Shown: positions 34,974 through 44,356, counted from the stretch's first letter. The stretch is DNA of 64,000 nucleotides from Rufibacter hautae (GCF_008271695.1 NZ_VKKY01000004.1:1-64000), one strand, 5' to 3'. Program-made: numbers and translations. Notes: a model not told the origin generated them from the letters alone.

Positions 34974-35606
34974 CTATCCTTCTATTGTCTTATCTGTCTG
35001 TGGTTTATTCTTTACGGTCACCCTTCTTTCTGCAATAGGGACTACTGTTGCGCCGGTCTCGGTGTAGAATGGTATTTCCGGTTGCTCCTGTCCTAACCGG
35101 GTCCGTAAATCTATTTTCCAAATAACAGTATTGAAGGGCCGATAAACCAAATTGATAGTGCCAATACTGTCAATGGCTTCTCGGTTCGAGGTGTACCCCG
35201 CATATATGCAGGGAATATTCTCAAATCCCTCAAAACTATTCTGGTAATTCAAGTCTTCCGTCCGCTTTGTCGCATTATTGGTACTGGGTGACAAATCCGC
35301 GTTAAGCTTGTTGAACCGGATGAAGAGTTTACCCCTTAGTAAGATGCCGAAAGGGTCATTGCGCAAAGGATTGATGATTACTTCCGGGTCACCCGAAAAA
35401 GCTTCCTCAGCATAAATGCACATAAAGTTGTTGACCATCACTGATTTAGCTAATGGTGACCACCTTGTATATTTTTCCCGAATCTCTGAGTGAGTTGCCT
35501 CCAACCGTTTCACATCAGCCATCGCTTTTTCAACAATGGAAACAAATTTTTCAAAATAGGGGAGCAGATATCCGGTTGCTTCTTCCTGGGGTAAAAGTTT
35601 CTTCAT
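34974..35606 (-). CDS. Unknown protein paired with the ImmA/IrrE regulator
   Basis: Not recognised. About 210 residues from the ATG at 35606 (the frame extends to a TTG at 35615). The N-terminal 60 residues are helical (YFEKFVSIVEKAMADVKRLEATHSEIREKYTRW), then a mixed alpha/beta region (VMVNNFMCIYAEEAF, KLFIRFNKLNADL, IPCIYAGYTSNREAIDSIGTINLVYRPFNTVIWKIDL). No signal peptide. It is first in a two-gene operon with the XRE-ImmA/IrrE gene and is transcribed from the promoter at 35625-35654. A toxin or stress-sensing role is a guess from the pairing. Confidence 0.65.
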   Translation of the reverse strand: MKKLLPQEEATGYLLPYFEKFVSIVEKAMADVKRLEATHSEIREKYTRWSPLAKSVMVNNFMCIYAEEAFSGDPEVIINPLRNDPFGILLRGKLFIRFNKLNADLSPSTNNATKRTEDLNYQNSFEGFENIPCIYAGYTSNREAIDSIGTINLVYRPFNTVIWKIDLRTRLGQEQPEIPFYTETGATVVPIAERRVTVKNKPQTDKTIEG

Positions 35607-35624
35607 AGTCTTCAATCTTTAAAA

Positions 35625-35675
35625 CAAAGATAAAGGATATTTTGTAAATACAAAGAAAAATATTCCCTAAATATT
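35625..35675 (-). promoter_or_regulatory. Promoter and candidate XRE operator
   Basis: On the minus strand: -33 TTTG (35654-35651), 18 bp spacing, -7 TATCTTTG (35632-35625), a near-ideal Bacteroidota promoter about 20 bp before the ATG at 35606. Just upstream lies AATATTCCCTAAATATT (35659-35675), with another AATATTCC at 35691-35698. These are candidate operators for the XRE protein of the operon. Confidence 0.65.
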
Positions 35676-35762
35676 TAATTGATACTGTAAAATATTCCTT
35701 TGATAAGGGATGTGATGATACGAATTGAAATAGAAGTGGTAAGGCAATTTCCCCAATAGCCC

Positions 35763-37031
35763 TTATCGCACTATTAAAATATCTTCCATGCGCGTGGTAT
35801 AGCAGGGCGTACCATAGTCTTGTTTCATTTTCCAGTTGTGGTTTATTCCCTCGGATGCCACTTTTACAATTCCTGAGCCCATTTTCTTGGAAAGTAAATC
35901 AATTGTATTCATTAATTCTAAGTGCTTGCCCCGGTCTATCCTATCAAAAATATTTCCCTGAACAGCCTGAGCCGGTCGGATGTCATCTATGATTACCCCC
36001 GCTTTCTTGAACTTATACCCTGGGCGGTAAATGGCAGCTACACCTATCATAGCATAGTGAACCAGCTCTAACGTGGAATTCGTCGGAACAGGCAGTTGAA
36101 TGGTTTTGCAATTGTAAAGCTGTTCCTCGTTCTCTTTATGGCGGTTCGTGTGAATGAAGACCGTTATTTGTAGGCAGTTGCTTTTCTGTTTTCTAAGTTT
36201 GCTTGCACAGCGAGTGGTATAGGCGGTAACCGCCTCCCTCAGCTCTTCCAAGCTGGTAACGGGTTGGCCAAAGGAACGGGAAGTACAGATACCTTTTTTT
36301 GCCGGTGGCTCTATCTCCAAATCAGCGCATGGCACCCCGCGCAATTCTTTTACAATTCGGAGCCCAACTACGGTCAGATGTTTTTTGGCGAAGGCATCAT
36401 TCACTTGGGAGAGTTCCCAAGCGGTAGTAACGCCAAAAGCCTGTAATTTTTCCGCGTACTTGCGGCCAATTCCCCATACGTCACCTACCGAAATGGTTTT
36501 TAGGGCTGCCTCAATATGGGCAGGTTCTTTCAGCACCAGAACGCCTTGCGCTTTTTTTGATTTTTTGGCTATCCTGTTGGCAAGTTTGGCGAGTGTCTTC
36601 GTAGGGGCAATCCCAACGCAGATAGGTAATCCAAGCCATTTATAAACGGTTTCCTTTACTTTTTGCCCGTACTGTTTCAGGTCTACGTTGTAAAAACCAC
36701 CGATATCCAAAAAACCCTCGTCAATGGAATAGATTTCCTGATGAGGGGAGAACATGCCGAGCGTATCATGGAACCGGGTGCTTAAATCATGGAACAGGGG
36801 GTAGTTGCTGGAGAATACCCTTACTTGGTTTTTTTCTATGATTGGGCGTGCCTCAAAGTAAGGCTGTCCCATCTTAATACCTAAATCCTTGGCTTCCTGG
36901 GAACGGGCAATTATAGAGCCGTCATTATTACTCAGGACGACAATGGGTACCCCGTTCAGCTCCGGGTTGAAAATTCGGAAGATGGAGGCAAAGCAGTTAT
37001 TGATGTCGGCGTGCAGAAACAAGTTTGTCAT
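35763..37031 (-). CDS. umuC: Y-family DNA polymerase UmuC
   Basis: A 422-residue error-prone polymerase. Catalytic motifs: LHADINNCFAS (Asp of motif I) and YSIDEGFLDI (Asp-Glu pair). The helix-hairpin-helix follows (VGDVWGIGRKYAEKLQAFGV) and the little-finger domain ends near IIDDIRP. The ATG at 37031 overlaps the umuD stop (ATGA), so this start is chosen over the upstream ATG at 37070. With UmuD it performs translesion synthesis after DNA damage. Plasmid-borne umuDC is common on conjugative elements and raises mutation rate under stress. Confidence 0.92.
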   Translation of the reverse strand: MTNLFLHADINNCFASIFRIFNPELNGVPIVVLSNNDGSIIARSQEAKDLGIKMGQPYFEARPIIEKNQVRVFSSNYPLFHDLSTRFHDTLGMFSPHQEIYSIDEGFLDIGGFYNVDLKQYGQKVKETVYKWLGLPICVGIAPTKTLAKLANRIAKKSKKAQGVLVLKEPAHIEAALKTISVGDVWGIGRKYAEKLQAFGVTTAWELSQVNDAFAKKHLTVVGLRIVKELRGVPCADLEIEPPAKKGICTSRSFGQPVTSLEELREAVTAYTTRCASKLRKQKSNCLQITVFIHTNRHKENEEQLYNCKTIQLPVPTNSTLELVHYAMIGVAAIYRPGYKFKKAGVIIDDIRPAQAVQGNIFDRIDRGKHLELMNTIDLLSKKMGSGIVKVASEGINHNWKMKQDYGTPCYTTRMEDILIVR

Positions 37032-37489
37032 TTCCGGAACCTCCTGGCTAAACCCCGTACTACTCCCCAAACTAATAATTCTAAGTTGTCATTTATGGTA
37101 ATGGGTGCGTATTTCTTGTTACCCGGTACCAGGCGAACCCCAAATTCGGAGATTTCAAGCATTTTTACCGTAAACTCATTGTCTAGGTTAGCCAGAATAA
37201 TATCACCCGAACGTACTTCCAGTGAACGGTCTACCACCAACAAGTCACCTTCAAATAAATGGAAGTCAATCATGGAATCCCCATCCAGTAGTACATAAAA
37301 GGTAGCGGTAGGATTGCCGGAAAGAAATTTCAAAAGGCTGATTCTCTCCTCGGCATAGTCTTCGGCAGGTGACGGGAACCCAGCTTTTACATAGGAGCCA
37401 AATAGCGGGAACTTAGTTTCCGCATCATATCCCAATAGAATGAAATTAACAGTATCCATTTTTACAGCACCTTTTAGTTTCTTGTCCAT
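37028..37489 (-). CDS. umuD: UmuD/LexA-family self-cleaving protein
   Basis: A 153-residue S24 peptidase-like protein without a DNA-binding domain. The cleavage site lies in YVKAGFPSPAEDY (Ala36-Gly37), nucleophile Ser72 in DGDSM, and general base Lys109 in FTVKML. This is a complete UmuD. Cleavage triggered by RecA filaments gives the active UmuD' that joins UmuC. A second in-frame Met at residue 11 could be the real start. Direct repeats of TTTGCTAATA-like words upstream suggest SOS-type or self control. Confidence 0.9.
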   Translation of the reverse strand: MDKKLKGAVKMDTVNFILLGYDAETKFPLFGSYVKAGFPSPAEDYAEERISLLKFLSGNPTATFYVLLDGDSMIDFHLFEGDLLVVDRSLEVRSGDIILANLDNEFTVKMLEISEFGVRLVPGNKKYAPITINDNLELLVWGVVRGLARRFRK

Positions 37490-37788
37490 GCGGTATACTT
37501 TAATTAGCTAAAATAATTAGCAATTACGGACAAAAATAAGTTTTTGCTAATAAAGACGGTAAATTATTTGCTAATACTACTATCAATAGTGCTTTGTAGA
37601 ATTTTTGGGAAGAGCTTTTTTTACTATATTTATAATATTTTAGCAATTGCTAAACGGCTTTTTTCATAGGTTGGGTTATGAAAAATACTTAGTCAGGCCT
37701 TTTCGTTCATATCAAAATAGGATTTAATCCGTTTATCATTAAAAATTTGCAATCCAATTGCATTAAATTTTTATTAGTTTTGCAGCGG
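37490..37788. promoter_or_regulatory. Divergent umuDC / DUF6660 control region with repeats
   Basis: Holds four related words in 150 bp: ATTAGCAATTA (37515), TTTTTGCTAATAAA (37541), ATTTGCTAATACT (37567) and the palindrome TTTAGCAATTGCTAAA (37640-37655). These look like operator half-sites. A TATTTTTG -7-like box (37538-37531, minus) would serve umuD, and TAGTTTTG (37775-37782, plus) lies 6 bp before the DUF6660 ATG. Confidence 0.55.
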
Positions 37789-38103
37789 ATGAAATGGTTT
37801 GCTATTCTTCTGAGCGTTTTCATGATAGTGATATCATGTATTCCTTGTGCTGATGCAGCACCAAGGGTAGATACGCTTGCACAAACCAGCATCAACTCAA
37901 ACACTGGTTCGGAAGACCATTCCCCGGCGGCGGATTTATGTTCCCCCCTGTGTATCTGCAGTTGCTGCGCCGGTTTCGCGATGCAGACTGTTACACAGAA
38001 AACAAGCCCCTTAGCCGTTAAGGTAACCATCCCGGTACCGGTTCATCGGGTAGTCGGTGTCCCCACCCTTTCTTTTTCTATTTGGCAACCGCCAAGGCTT
38101 TAA
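37789..38103 (+). CDS. DUF6660-family small exported protein
   Basis: A 104-residue protein starting at the ATG 37789 (MKWFAILLSVFMIVISCIPCADA); the frame extends to a TTG at 37747. After the signal segment come acidic/Ser residues and a Cys-rich cluster (LCSPLCICSCCAGFAMQ), then a beta-like C-terminus. This is the DUF6660 pattern seen upstream of Bacteroidota CzcA/CusA genes. The CxC and CC pairs suggest metal binding at the envelope. It precedes the czcA fusion by 147 bp in the same direction, so it probably belongs to that operon. Confidence 0.7.
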   Translation: MKWFAILLSVFMIVISCIPCADAAPRVDTLAQTSINSNTGSEDHSPAADLCSPLCICSCCAGFAMQTVTQKTSPLAVKVTIPVPVHRVVGVPTLSFSIWQPPRL

Positions 38104-38250
38104 ATCAAATTTGTTTTTGCCTGCTCTGTGAAGTTCCGCTTAGGAAGCTTTACGGCTTTATCTATGCCGAAATTCAGCTTAATGGCTGTTTATGGGTATC
38201 GTTTTCAGCTGGCAGGAGAATTCTAAACTTTTGATTTAAAGCCATAAAGT

Positions 38251-41200
38251 ATGCTTGACCGCATAATACGCTTCTCTATTTACAATAAAATCATCATCGG
38301 TATTTTCACCTTAGGGCTTGTTATCTGGGGTGCCTATTCCCTTACGCAGCTTCCTATTGATGCCGTGCCCGACATCACCAATAACCAGGTACAGGTCATT
38401 ACCACTAGCCCCTCACTGGCGGCCCAGGAGGTAGAGCGGCTTATCAGTTACCCGGTGGAACAAACCATGGCCACAATTTCTGAGGTAGATGAGGTTCGCT
38501 CCATTTCCCGTTTTGGCCTTTCGGTGGTGACCATCGTTTTCAAAGACAATGTTGATATCTACTGGGCTCGCCAGCAGGTGAATGAAAGGCTTTCTGAGGC
38601 CAGCGGCAAAATCCCGCCGGGGGTAGGGAGCCCGGAGATGTCCCCCATCTCCACCGGCCTAGGGGAAATTTACCAGTACGTGGTGCATCCCAAACCTGGC
38701 TACGAGAAAAAGTTTTCCGCCATGGAACTGCGCACTATCCAGGATTGGATTGTGCGGCGGCAACTGCTCGGTACGCCCGGCGTGGCGGAGGTAAACAGCT
38801 TCGGTGGGTTTTTGAAGCAGTATGAAGTAGCCCTTGACCCAGATAGGTTGAAAGCCCACAGCCTGAGCATTACCGATGTGATAGAGGCCCTGGAGCGAAA
38901 CAACGGAAACACTGGGGGGGCTTACATTGACAAAAAGCCGAATGCCTACTTTGTCCGCAGCGAGGGCTTGATTGAGAGCCTGGATGAGATAAAGAAAATA
39001 GTGGTCAGCAGCACCTCCAACGGTACACCGGTGCTCATCGGTGATATTGCTGAGGTTCAGTTTGGGAGTGCCAACCGCTACGGCGCGCTCACTAACATAA
39101 AAGGGGAAGCGGTAGGCGGCATTGTGATGCTGCTTAAAGGAGAGAACACCAACCAGGTAGTGGAGCGGGTAAAAGTGCGCATGGACCAGATACGGCAATC
39201 GCTGCCAGAGGGCGTGGAGATAGAGGCTTTCCTGGACCGAAGTGATTTGATTGGCCGAGCCATGGACACCGTCACAACCAACCTGATAGAAGGCGCTCTG
39301 ATTGTCATTTTTGTTTTGGTGCTTTTCCTGGGTAACCTCCGGGCAGGGCTGGTGGTGGCCTCTGTTATTCCGCTGGCCATGCTCTTTGCAATTATCATGA
39401 TGAACCTCTTTGGCGTGTCCGGCAACCTGATGAGTTTGGGAGCCATCGACTTCGGCCTTATCGTGGACGGAGCGGTGATTATAGTGGAAGCGACCATGCA
39501 CCACTTAGTTCTGAAGGGCAGTGGCCGATTGACCCAGGCCCAGATGAACGAAGAAGTGTACGATTCAGCCCGTAAAATCAGGACATCCGCCGCATTCGGC
39601 GAAATCATCATCCTGATTGTGTATTTGCCTATTTTGGTGCTGGTGGGTATAGAAGGCAAGATGTTCCGCCCTATGGCCCTGACAGTTTCCTTTGCCATCC
39701 TAGGTGCTTTCCTGCTTTCGCTCACCTATGTGCCCATGATGTCGGCTCTGATTCTGAGCAAGAACACCACCCACAAACGGAATATCTCTGACCGGATGAT
39801 GGACTTCTTTCAGCGAATGTACAGCCCGCTCATAAAGGGCGCTTTGAAGTTGAAAGCCGTGGTCATCATCGCTGCCGTGGTACTTTTCAGTCTTAGCATG
39901 GTTATTTTCTCCCGCATGGGTAGTGAGTTTATACCTACCCTGGAAGAAGGTGACTTTGCCCTTGAGACCAGGCTGCTGACAGGAAGTTCCTTGTCTGAAA
40001 CCATAGAGAAAGTGTCACTCGCTTCCAAGATACTCCAGGAGCGGTTTCCGGAGGTGGAGGAGGTCATCAGCAAAATCGGGGCAGCCGAGATTCCCACCGA
40101 CCCGATGCCCATGGAATCTGCCGATGTCACCATTCTTTTAAAGGACAAAGACGAATGGACTAGTGCCGACACGCGGGAGGAGTTGGCCGAAAAAATGACG
40201 GAAGCCCTGGAAACTATCCCAGGGGTAACATTTGGGGTTTCGCAACCAATCCAGCTTCGGTCCAATGAACTTATTTCCGGAGTGCGCCAGGATGTGGGCA
40301 TTAAAATTTTCGGAGAAGACCTGGAGGAGCTGACCCGGCTTTCAAAGGAGATAGGCATGGTGGTGGCTACCGTGGAAGGGGCCGAGGACTTGTACCTTGA
40401 GCAAGTCTCCGGTCTGCCGCAGATTGTGGTGGATATTAACCGCAGTCAGATTGCCAAGTTCGGGCTGGATGTTGAAACGGTGAACCAGGCCATCAATGCC
40501 GCGTTCGCGGGGCAAAGCGCCGGAATGGTGTATGAGGGAGACCGCCGTTTTGAATTGGTGGTAAGGCTATTGCAGGAACAGCGGCAGGATATTGCCGATG
40601 TAAGGCAGCTGTATGTCACGGCACCGAATGGCGTGCAGGTGCCGCTGGAGCAGCTGGCAGATATTGAGTACCGGCAGGGTCCAAACCAGATTCAGCGCGA
40701 GGATGCCCAAAGGCGCATAATCGTGGGCTTTAACGTGCGGGGACGTGATATTGCCAGCGTAGTGGAGGAAGTACAGCAGAAAATTGACCAACAGGTTCAG
40801 CTCCCTACTGGGTACTTTATGACCTACGGCGGCCAGTTTGAGAACCTGCAGGAAGCCAACAAACGACTTTCGGTGGCCGTTCCGGCTGCCCTGGCGCTTA
40901 TTTTCCTGTTGCTCTATTTCACTTTCGGCTCAGTCAGGCATTCTTTGCTCATCTTCACGGCCATTCCGCTGTCTGCCATTGGCGGAATATTGGCGCTGTG
41001 GCTACGGGGAATGCCCTTCAGCATTTCAGCCGGGGTCGGGTTTATCGCCCTGTTTGGGGTAGCCGTATTAAATGGCATTGTATTGATTGCTGAGTTTAAC
41101 CGACAACGGAAGGAAGAAGGAATTCAGGACTTAAAACAGGTAGTGCTGAACGGCACTGCTGTGCGATTACGTCCGGTTTTGATGACGGCTGCCGTGGCCT

Positions 41201-42639
41201 CCCTAGGGTTTCTGCCCATGGCCCTCTCTAACTCAGCAGGGGCTGAGGTTCAGAAGCCATTGGCCACTGTTGTGATTGGCGGACTGGTGACATCCACTCT
41301 GCTCACTTTAGTGGTATTGCCCATCCTTTATATTCTGATTGAAAACTACTTTATGAAAAAGAGGACTAATCAGCGGGAGGGGGGTGGAATACCGGCTGCC
41401 TTGACAATATTTATCCTTATCATAGCTGCCTTGGCAGTGAGTTCAGCTCCCGCACAAGCCCAGCAGCAGCCAGCTAAAGTATATTCCCTGGAAGAAGCGG
41501 TGAGCAGGGCACTTGAAAAGAACCCATCCGTTGAGGCGGTGAGGCTTGGTATTAAGCGGAGCCAGAGCCTCCAAGGTTCCGCTTATGATGTTGAGAAAAC
41601 CCAGTTTCAATTTTCTACCGGGAAGCTGGAATCCGGTCAGTATGACAATGAGATATCCGTTACCCAGTCCCTGCCTTTCCCGACTGTTTTTACCAGGCAG
41701 GCAAAATTGGCGGAAGAACTGGTAGAGGTAAGCAAGATAAACCTGACCCAACGCCAGCGGGAAATTGTCCGCGATGTAAGGTTGAATTACTACGGGTTGG
41801 TGTACACACTTTCCCAATTGCAATTGCTCGCCTATCAGGATAGTTTGTATTCCCAGTTTCTCCGCGCCGCCCAGGTACGGCTCAGAACCGGGGAAACCAA
41901 CCTGCTGGAAAAAGTGACAGCAGAAACCCAACTGGCGGAGATAGAGAATAATGTGTTTCAGGCAAAAGCCGACCAAGCAGTATTTCAGGCTCGGCTACAG
42001 GCTTTACTTGTAACCGACAGCTTAGTGGCCACGGCTGACACAACGCTCAACAGGCTGCCTTTACCAGTTGCTACCATCCAGCTAGTGGAACAGAATCCAG
42101 AGTTACAGCTAGCTCGGCAACAGATAGCGGTACGGGAGGCAGAGACAGGTCTGGAACGGGCAAAACTGCTGCCTGACCTGAGGCTGGGTTATACCAACCG
42201 AACTTTAGGAGGGGGCAGTAGCGAAATTGGCGGAGGCCTGGACATGGAAGCGCCCCATGAAGTGATGGTAGGAGTAGGAATCCCAATCTGGGCAAAGCCG
42301 CAGAGAAAACGTATTGAGGCGGCAAAAGTACAGACCCGGATTGCGCAACAGAACCTGCAACACCTCCGGAATGAATTGGAGGCCCAAGGGGAGGAAGCCC
42401 ATCAGCAGGTTCTGAAATTTCAGGCCAGCGTCAGGTACTACGAACGTACAGCCCTGCCCCAGGCGCAACTCATCATTGCCCAAGCCACCAAGGCTTACCG
42501 GGCCGGTGAGATTAACTACCAGGACTACCTCCTAAACCTGAACCGAGCCTTGGGTATCCGGTCAAATTACCTGGAGACGCTTTACAATTATGACCAGGCA
42601 GTCATTGAACTACAATTTATCACAGATAACAAACAGTAG
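38251..42639 (+). CDS. czcA: CzcA-type RND pump fused to a TolC-like outer-membrane channel
   Basis: A 1462-residue fusion. Residues 1-1040 are a complete RND pump: TM1 about 13-30, first TM block 340-480, second block 865-1035. The TM4 signature DFGLIVDGAVIIVE is the HME form of divalent-metal (Zn/Co/Cd) pumps. Residues about 1050-1072 form a hydrophobic segment ending SAPAQAQ, like a signal peptide, followed by a TolC-type domain (YSLEEAVSRALEKNPSVEAV) to the end. Such fusions are common in Bacteroidota; the internal signal-like junction may allow cleavage that frees the channel. Its adaptor follows 25 bp downstream. Confidence 0.93.
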   Translation: MLDRIIRFSIYNKIIIGIFTLGLVIWGAYSLTQLPIDAVPDITNNQVQVITTSPSLAAQEVERLISYPVEQTMATISEVDEVRSISRFGLSVVTIVFKDNVDIYWARQQVNERLSEASGKIPPGVGSPEMSPISTGLGEIYQYVVHPKPGYEKKFSAMELRTIQDWIVRRQLLGTPGVAEVNSFGGFLKQYEVALDPDRLKAHSLSITDVIEALERNNGNTGGAYIDKKPNAYFVRSEGLIESLDEIKKIVVSSTSNGTPVLIGDIAEVQFGSANRYGALTNIKGEAVGGIVMLLKGENTNQVVERVKVRMDQIRQSLPEGVEIEAFLDRSDLIGRAMDTVTTNLIEGALIVIFVLVLFLGNLRAGLVVASVIPLAMLFAIIMMNLFGVSGNLMSLGAIDFGLIVDGAVIIVEATMHHLVLKGSGRLTQAQMNEEVYDSARKIRTSAAFGEIIILIVYLPILVLVGIEGKMFRPMALTVSFAILGAFLLSLTYVPMMSALILSKNTTHKRNISDRMMDFFQRMYSPLIKGALKLKAVVIIAAVVLFSLSMVIFSRMGSEFIPTLEEGDFALETRLLTGSSLSETIEKVSLASKILQERFPEVEEVISKIGAAEIPTDPMPMESADVTILLKDKDEWTSADTREELAEKMTEALETIPGVTFGVSQPIQLRSNELISGVRQDVGIKIFGEDLEELTRLSKEIGMVVATVEGAEDLYLEQVSGLPQIVVDINRSQIAKFGLDVETVNQAINAAFAGQSAGMVYEGDRRFELVVRLLQEQRQDIADVRQLYVTAPNGVQVPLEQLADIEYRQGPNQIQREDAQRRIIVGFNVRGRDIASVVEEVQQKIDQQVQLPTGYFMTYGGQFENLQEANKRLSVAVPAALALIFLLLYFTFGSVRHSLLIFTAIPLSAIGGILALWLRGMPFSISAGVGFIALFGVAVLNGIVLIAEFNRQRKEEGIQDLKQVVLNGTAVRLRPVLMTAAVASLGFLPMALSNSAGAEVQKPLATVVIGGLVTSTLLTLVVLPILYILIENYFMKKRTNQREGGGIPAALTIFILIIAALAVSSAPAQAQQQPAKVYSLEEAVSRALEKNPSVEAVRLGIKRSQSLQGSAYDVEKTQFQFSTGKLESGQYDNEISVTQSLPFPTVFTRQAKLAEELVEVSKINLTQRQREIVRDVRLNYYGLVYTLSQLQLLAYQDSLYSQFLRAAQVRLRTGETNLLEKVTAETQLAEIENNVFQAKADQAVFQARLQALLVTDSLVATADTTLNRLPLPVATIQLVEQNPELQLARQQIAVREAETGLERAKLLPDLRLGYTNRTLGGGSSEIGGGLDMEAPHEVMVGVGIPIWAKPQRKRIEAAKVQTRIAQQNLQHLRNELEAQGEEAHQQVLKFQASVRYYERTALPQAQLIIAQATKAYRAGEINYQDYLLNLNRALGIRSNYLETLYNYDQAVIELQFITDNKQ

Positions 42640-42664
42640 CCTTGTTAGGCTTAATCAAAATTCC

Positions 42665-43870
42665 ATGAAAAGGATAAACCATATATACTTGCTTTCCCTC
42701 TTAGGTCTCTTGCTTTTCTCCTCTTGCGGGAACGAATCCGAACCGGCACAGGGAACTTGGGAGGCACAGGCGGAAGAACAGCACGAAGAAGACCCGCAGG
42801 CGGCAGAGCTGACCCAGGAACAATACCGTGTCGCGGGTATTGCATTAGGAAAGCCCCAAATGCGCAACCTGAGTAATATTCTGACTTTGACGGGCAAACT
42901 GGACTTGCCGCCGCAGAACATGGCCTCTGTGAGTGCCCCTTTGGGAGGATATGTGAAAAGCACAGAACTGCTGGAGGGGATGCGTGTCCGGAAAGGGCAG
43001 CAAATCGCGAGTATAGAAAACCCGGAGTTTGTGACGCTGCAACAGGAATACCTGGAGGCAAAAAGCAGTCTTACCTTTCTTGAGCAGGACTACCAAAGGC
43101 AAAAGGAATTGTCCCAGGAACAGGTAACCTCTGCCAAAGCCTACCAAAAGGCCACGGCTGAGTACAGAGCTGCCAGGTCTCAGGTTGAGGCGTTGGGCGA
43201 GCGGCTCAGGATTATAGGCATTGCCCCGTCTTCCCTGCGGGAGGGTAAAATCAGGCGCATCCTGCCTCTTTATTCTCCCATAGACGGGTTTGTCACTTAC
43301 ATCAATGCCAATGTAGGCCAGTTCGTTAATCCTACGGATGTGCTGTTTCGGATAGCGGACACCGACCATCTGCATGTGGAATTGACGGTATTTGAAAAGA
43401 ATGTAGCTTCCCTTAAAAAAGGGCAGAAGATTCGTTATTCACTTCCTAACGAGACGGTTGCCCAGCATGAGGCTACCATCTACTTGATAGGCAAGGAAAT
43501 CAGTGAAGAGCGCACCGTGCGGGTGCATGCCCACATGGAAGAGGAAGACAAAGACCTGGTACCGGGAATGTATGTGCAAGCCCAGGTAGCCATGGACGGG
43601 AACCAGGTTTTGGCTCTTCCTGAAGAAGCCGTGGTGCAGGATAACGGGCAGAACTTTATTTTCCTTTACACCGGCCAGGAAAAAGAAGGCGAAGCGGTGA
43701 TAAAGAAGTTCCGGATGGTTCAAATTGAGAAGGGGGCGGAAGCCGAGAGTTTCGTTCAGGTAGCCCTCCCTGCTGGTATAGATACCAGTCAGGCAAACTT
43801 TGTGACGAAGGGAGCCTATTCCCTTCTGGCCAAGATGCGGAACTCCGAGGAAGAAGGTGAAGGCCATTAA
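42665..43870 (+). CDS. czcB: CzcB-type periplasmic adaptor lipoprotein
   Basis: A 401-residue membrane-fusion protein from the ATG at 42665 (the frame extends upstream into czcA). The signal peptide has a lipobox LLFSSC (Cys about residue 21). It has the usual halves: barrel-sandwich hybrid (ASVSAPLGGYVKSTELLEGMRVRKGQQIASIENPEF), a coiled-coil hairpin (about 135-195), then the second lipoyl half (LYSPIDGFVTYINANVGQFVNP) and beta-barrel domains. It links the CzcA pump to the TolC channel. No extra metal-binding domain, unlike the cus adaptors. The gene sits between czcA and the Fur-family regulator. Confidence 0.9.
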   Translation: MKRINHIYLLSLLGLLLFSSCGNESEPAQGTWEAQAEEQHEEDPQAAELTQEQYRVAGIALGKPQMRNLSNILTLTGKLDLPPQNMASVSAPLGGYVKSTELLEGMRVRKGQQIASIENPEFVTLQQEYLEAKSSLTFLEQDYQRQKELSQEQVTSAKAYQKATAEYRAARSQVEALGERLRIIGIAPSSLREGKIRRILPLYSPIDGFVTYINANVGQFVNPTDVLFRIADTDHLHVELTVFEKNVASLKKGQKIRYSLPNETVAQHEATIYLIGKEISEERTVRVHAHMEEEDKDLVPGMYVQAQVAMDGNQVLALPEEAVVQDNGQNFIFLYTGQEKEGEAVIKKFRMVQIEKGAEAESFVQVALPAGIDTSQANFVTKGAYSLLAKMRNSEEEGEGH

Positions 43871-43881
43871 TATCTTGCTTA

Positions 43882-44298
43882 ATGCTACAGGACTTAGATA
43901 AAACCTTGCAACAAAAAGGAGTGCGGCCCACCGCGATGCGGCTCCTGGTTTTGGACTACCTATTGAATCAGTCGGCTGCCGTGAGCCTGAGCGACCTAGA
44001 AGCCTATTTCCACCGCGCTGACCGCATAACGCTGTACCGCTCCCTTAAAACCTTTGAGGAAAAGGGCTTAGTGCATAGCATTGACGATGGTAGCGCAGCG
44101 GTCAAGTATGCACTCTGCCCAGACAGTTGCAACCAACAGGAACACCACGACCTGCATGTGCATTTTTTCTGTACCCGATGCCGCGAAACGTTCTGTCTGC
44201 CAAAATCCCGTATTCCAGACATCGCCTTGCCGGAAGGATTCAGAACCGAAGAAGTCAGTTTAATTGTGAAAGGCAACTGTAATAAATGCAGCTGCTAA
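43882..44298 (+). CDS. Fur-family metal-responsive repressor
   Basis: A 138-residue repressor with an N-terminal winged helix (GVRPTAMRLLVLDYLLNQSAAVSLSDLEAYFHRADRITLYRSLKTFEEKGL) and a dimerisation domain carrying the metal ligands HHDLHVHFFCTRCRETFCL and a terminal CNKCSC. The two CxxC pairs indicate the structural zinc site and the His cluster the regulatory site, closest to Zur/Fur-type sensors. Position between the czc genes and a Zn/Cd ATPase suggests zinc-type control of this cluster. It starts 11 bp after czcB. Confidence 0.88.
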   Translation: MLQDLDKTLQQKGVRPTAMRLLVLDYLLNQSAAVSLSDLEAYFHRADRITLYRSLKTFEEKGLVHSIDDGSAAVKYALCPDSCNQQEHHDLHVHFFCTRCRETFCLPKSRIPDIALPEGFRTEEVSLIVKGNCNKCSC

Positions 44299-44356
44299 AG
44301 TGCAATGCAGTTGCAGTATATTCGATTTTACCTTTGTTATAAATCAGGAGGTTACA

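Noticed and set aside
36264-36446. Small plus-strand frame inside umuC
   Set aside because: Antisense shadow within a conserved polymerase gene.
37028-37489. LexA repressor
   Set aside because: Too short and lacks the N-terminal DNA-binding domain; it overlaps umuC, so UmuD is the better reading.
38659-39504. 281-codon minus-strand frame inside czcA
   Set aside because: Antisense shadow of a full-length, well conserved RND gene; no homology pattern of its own.
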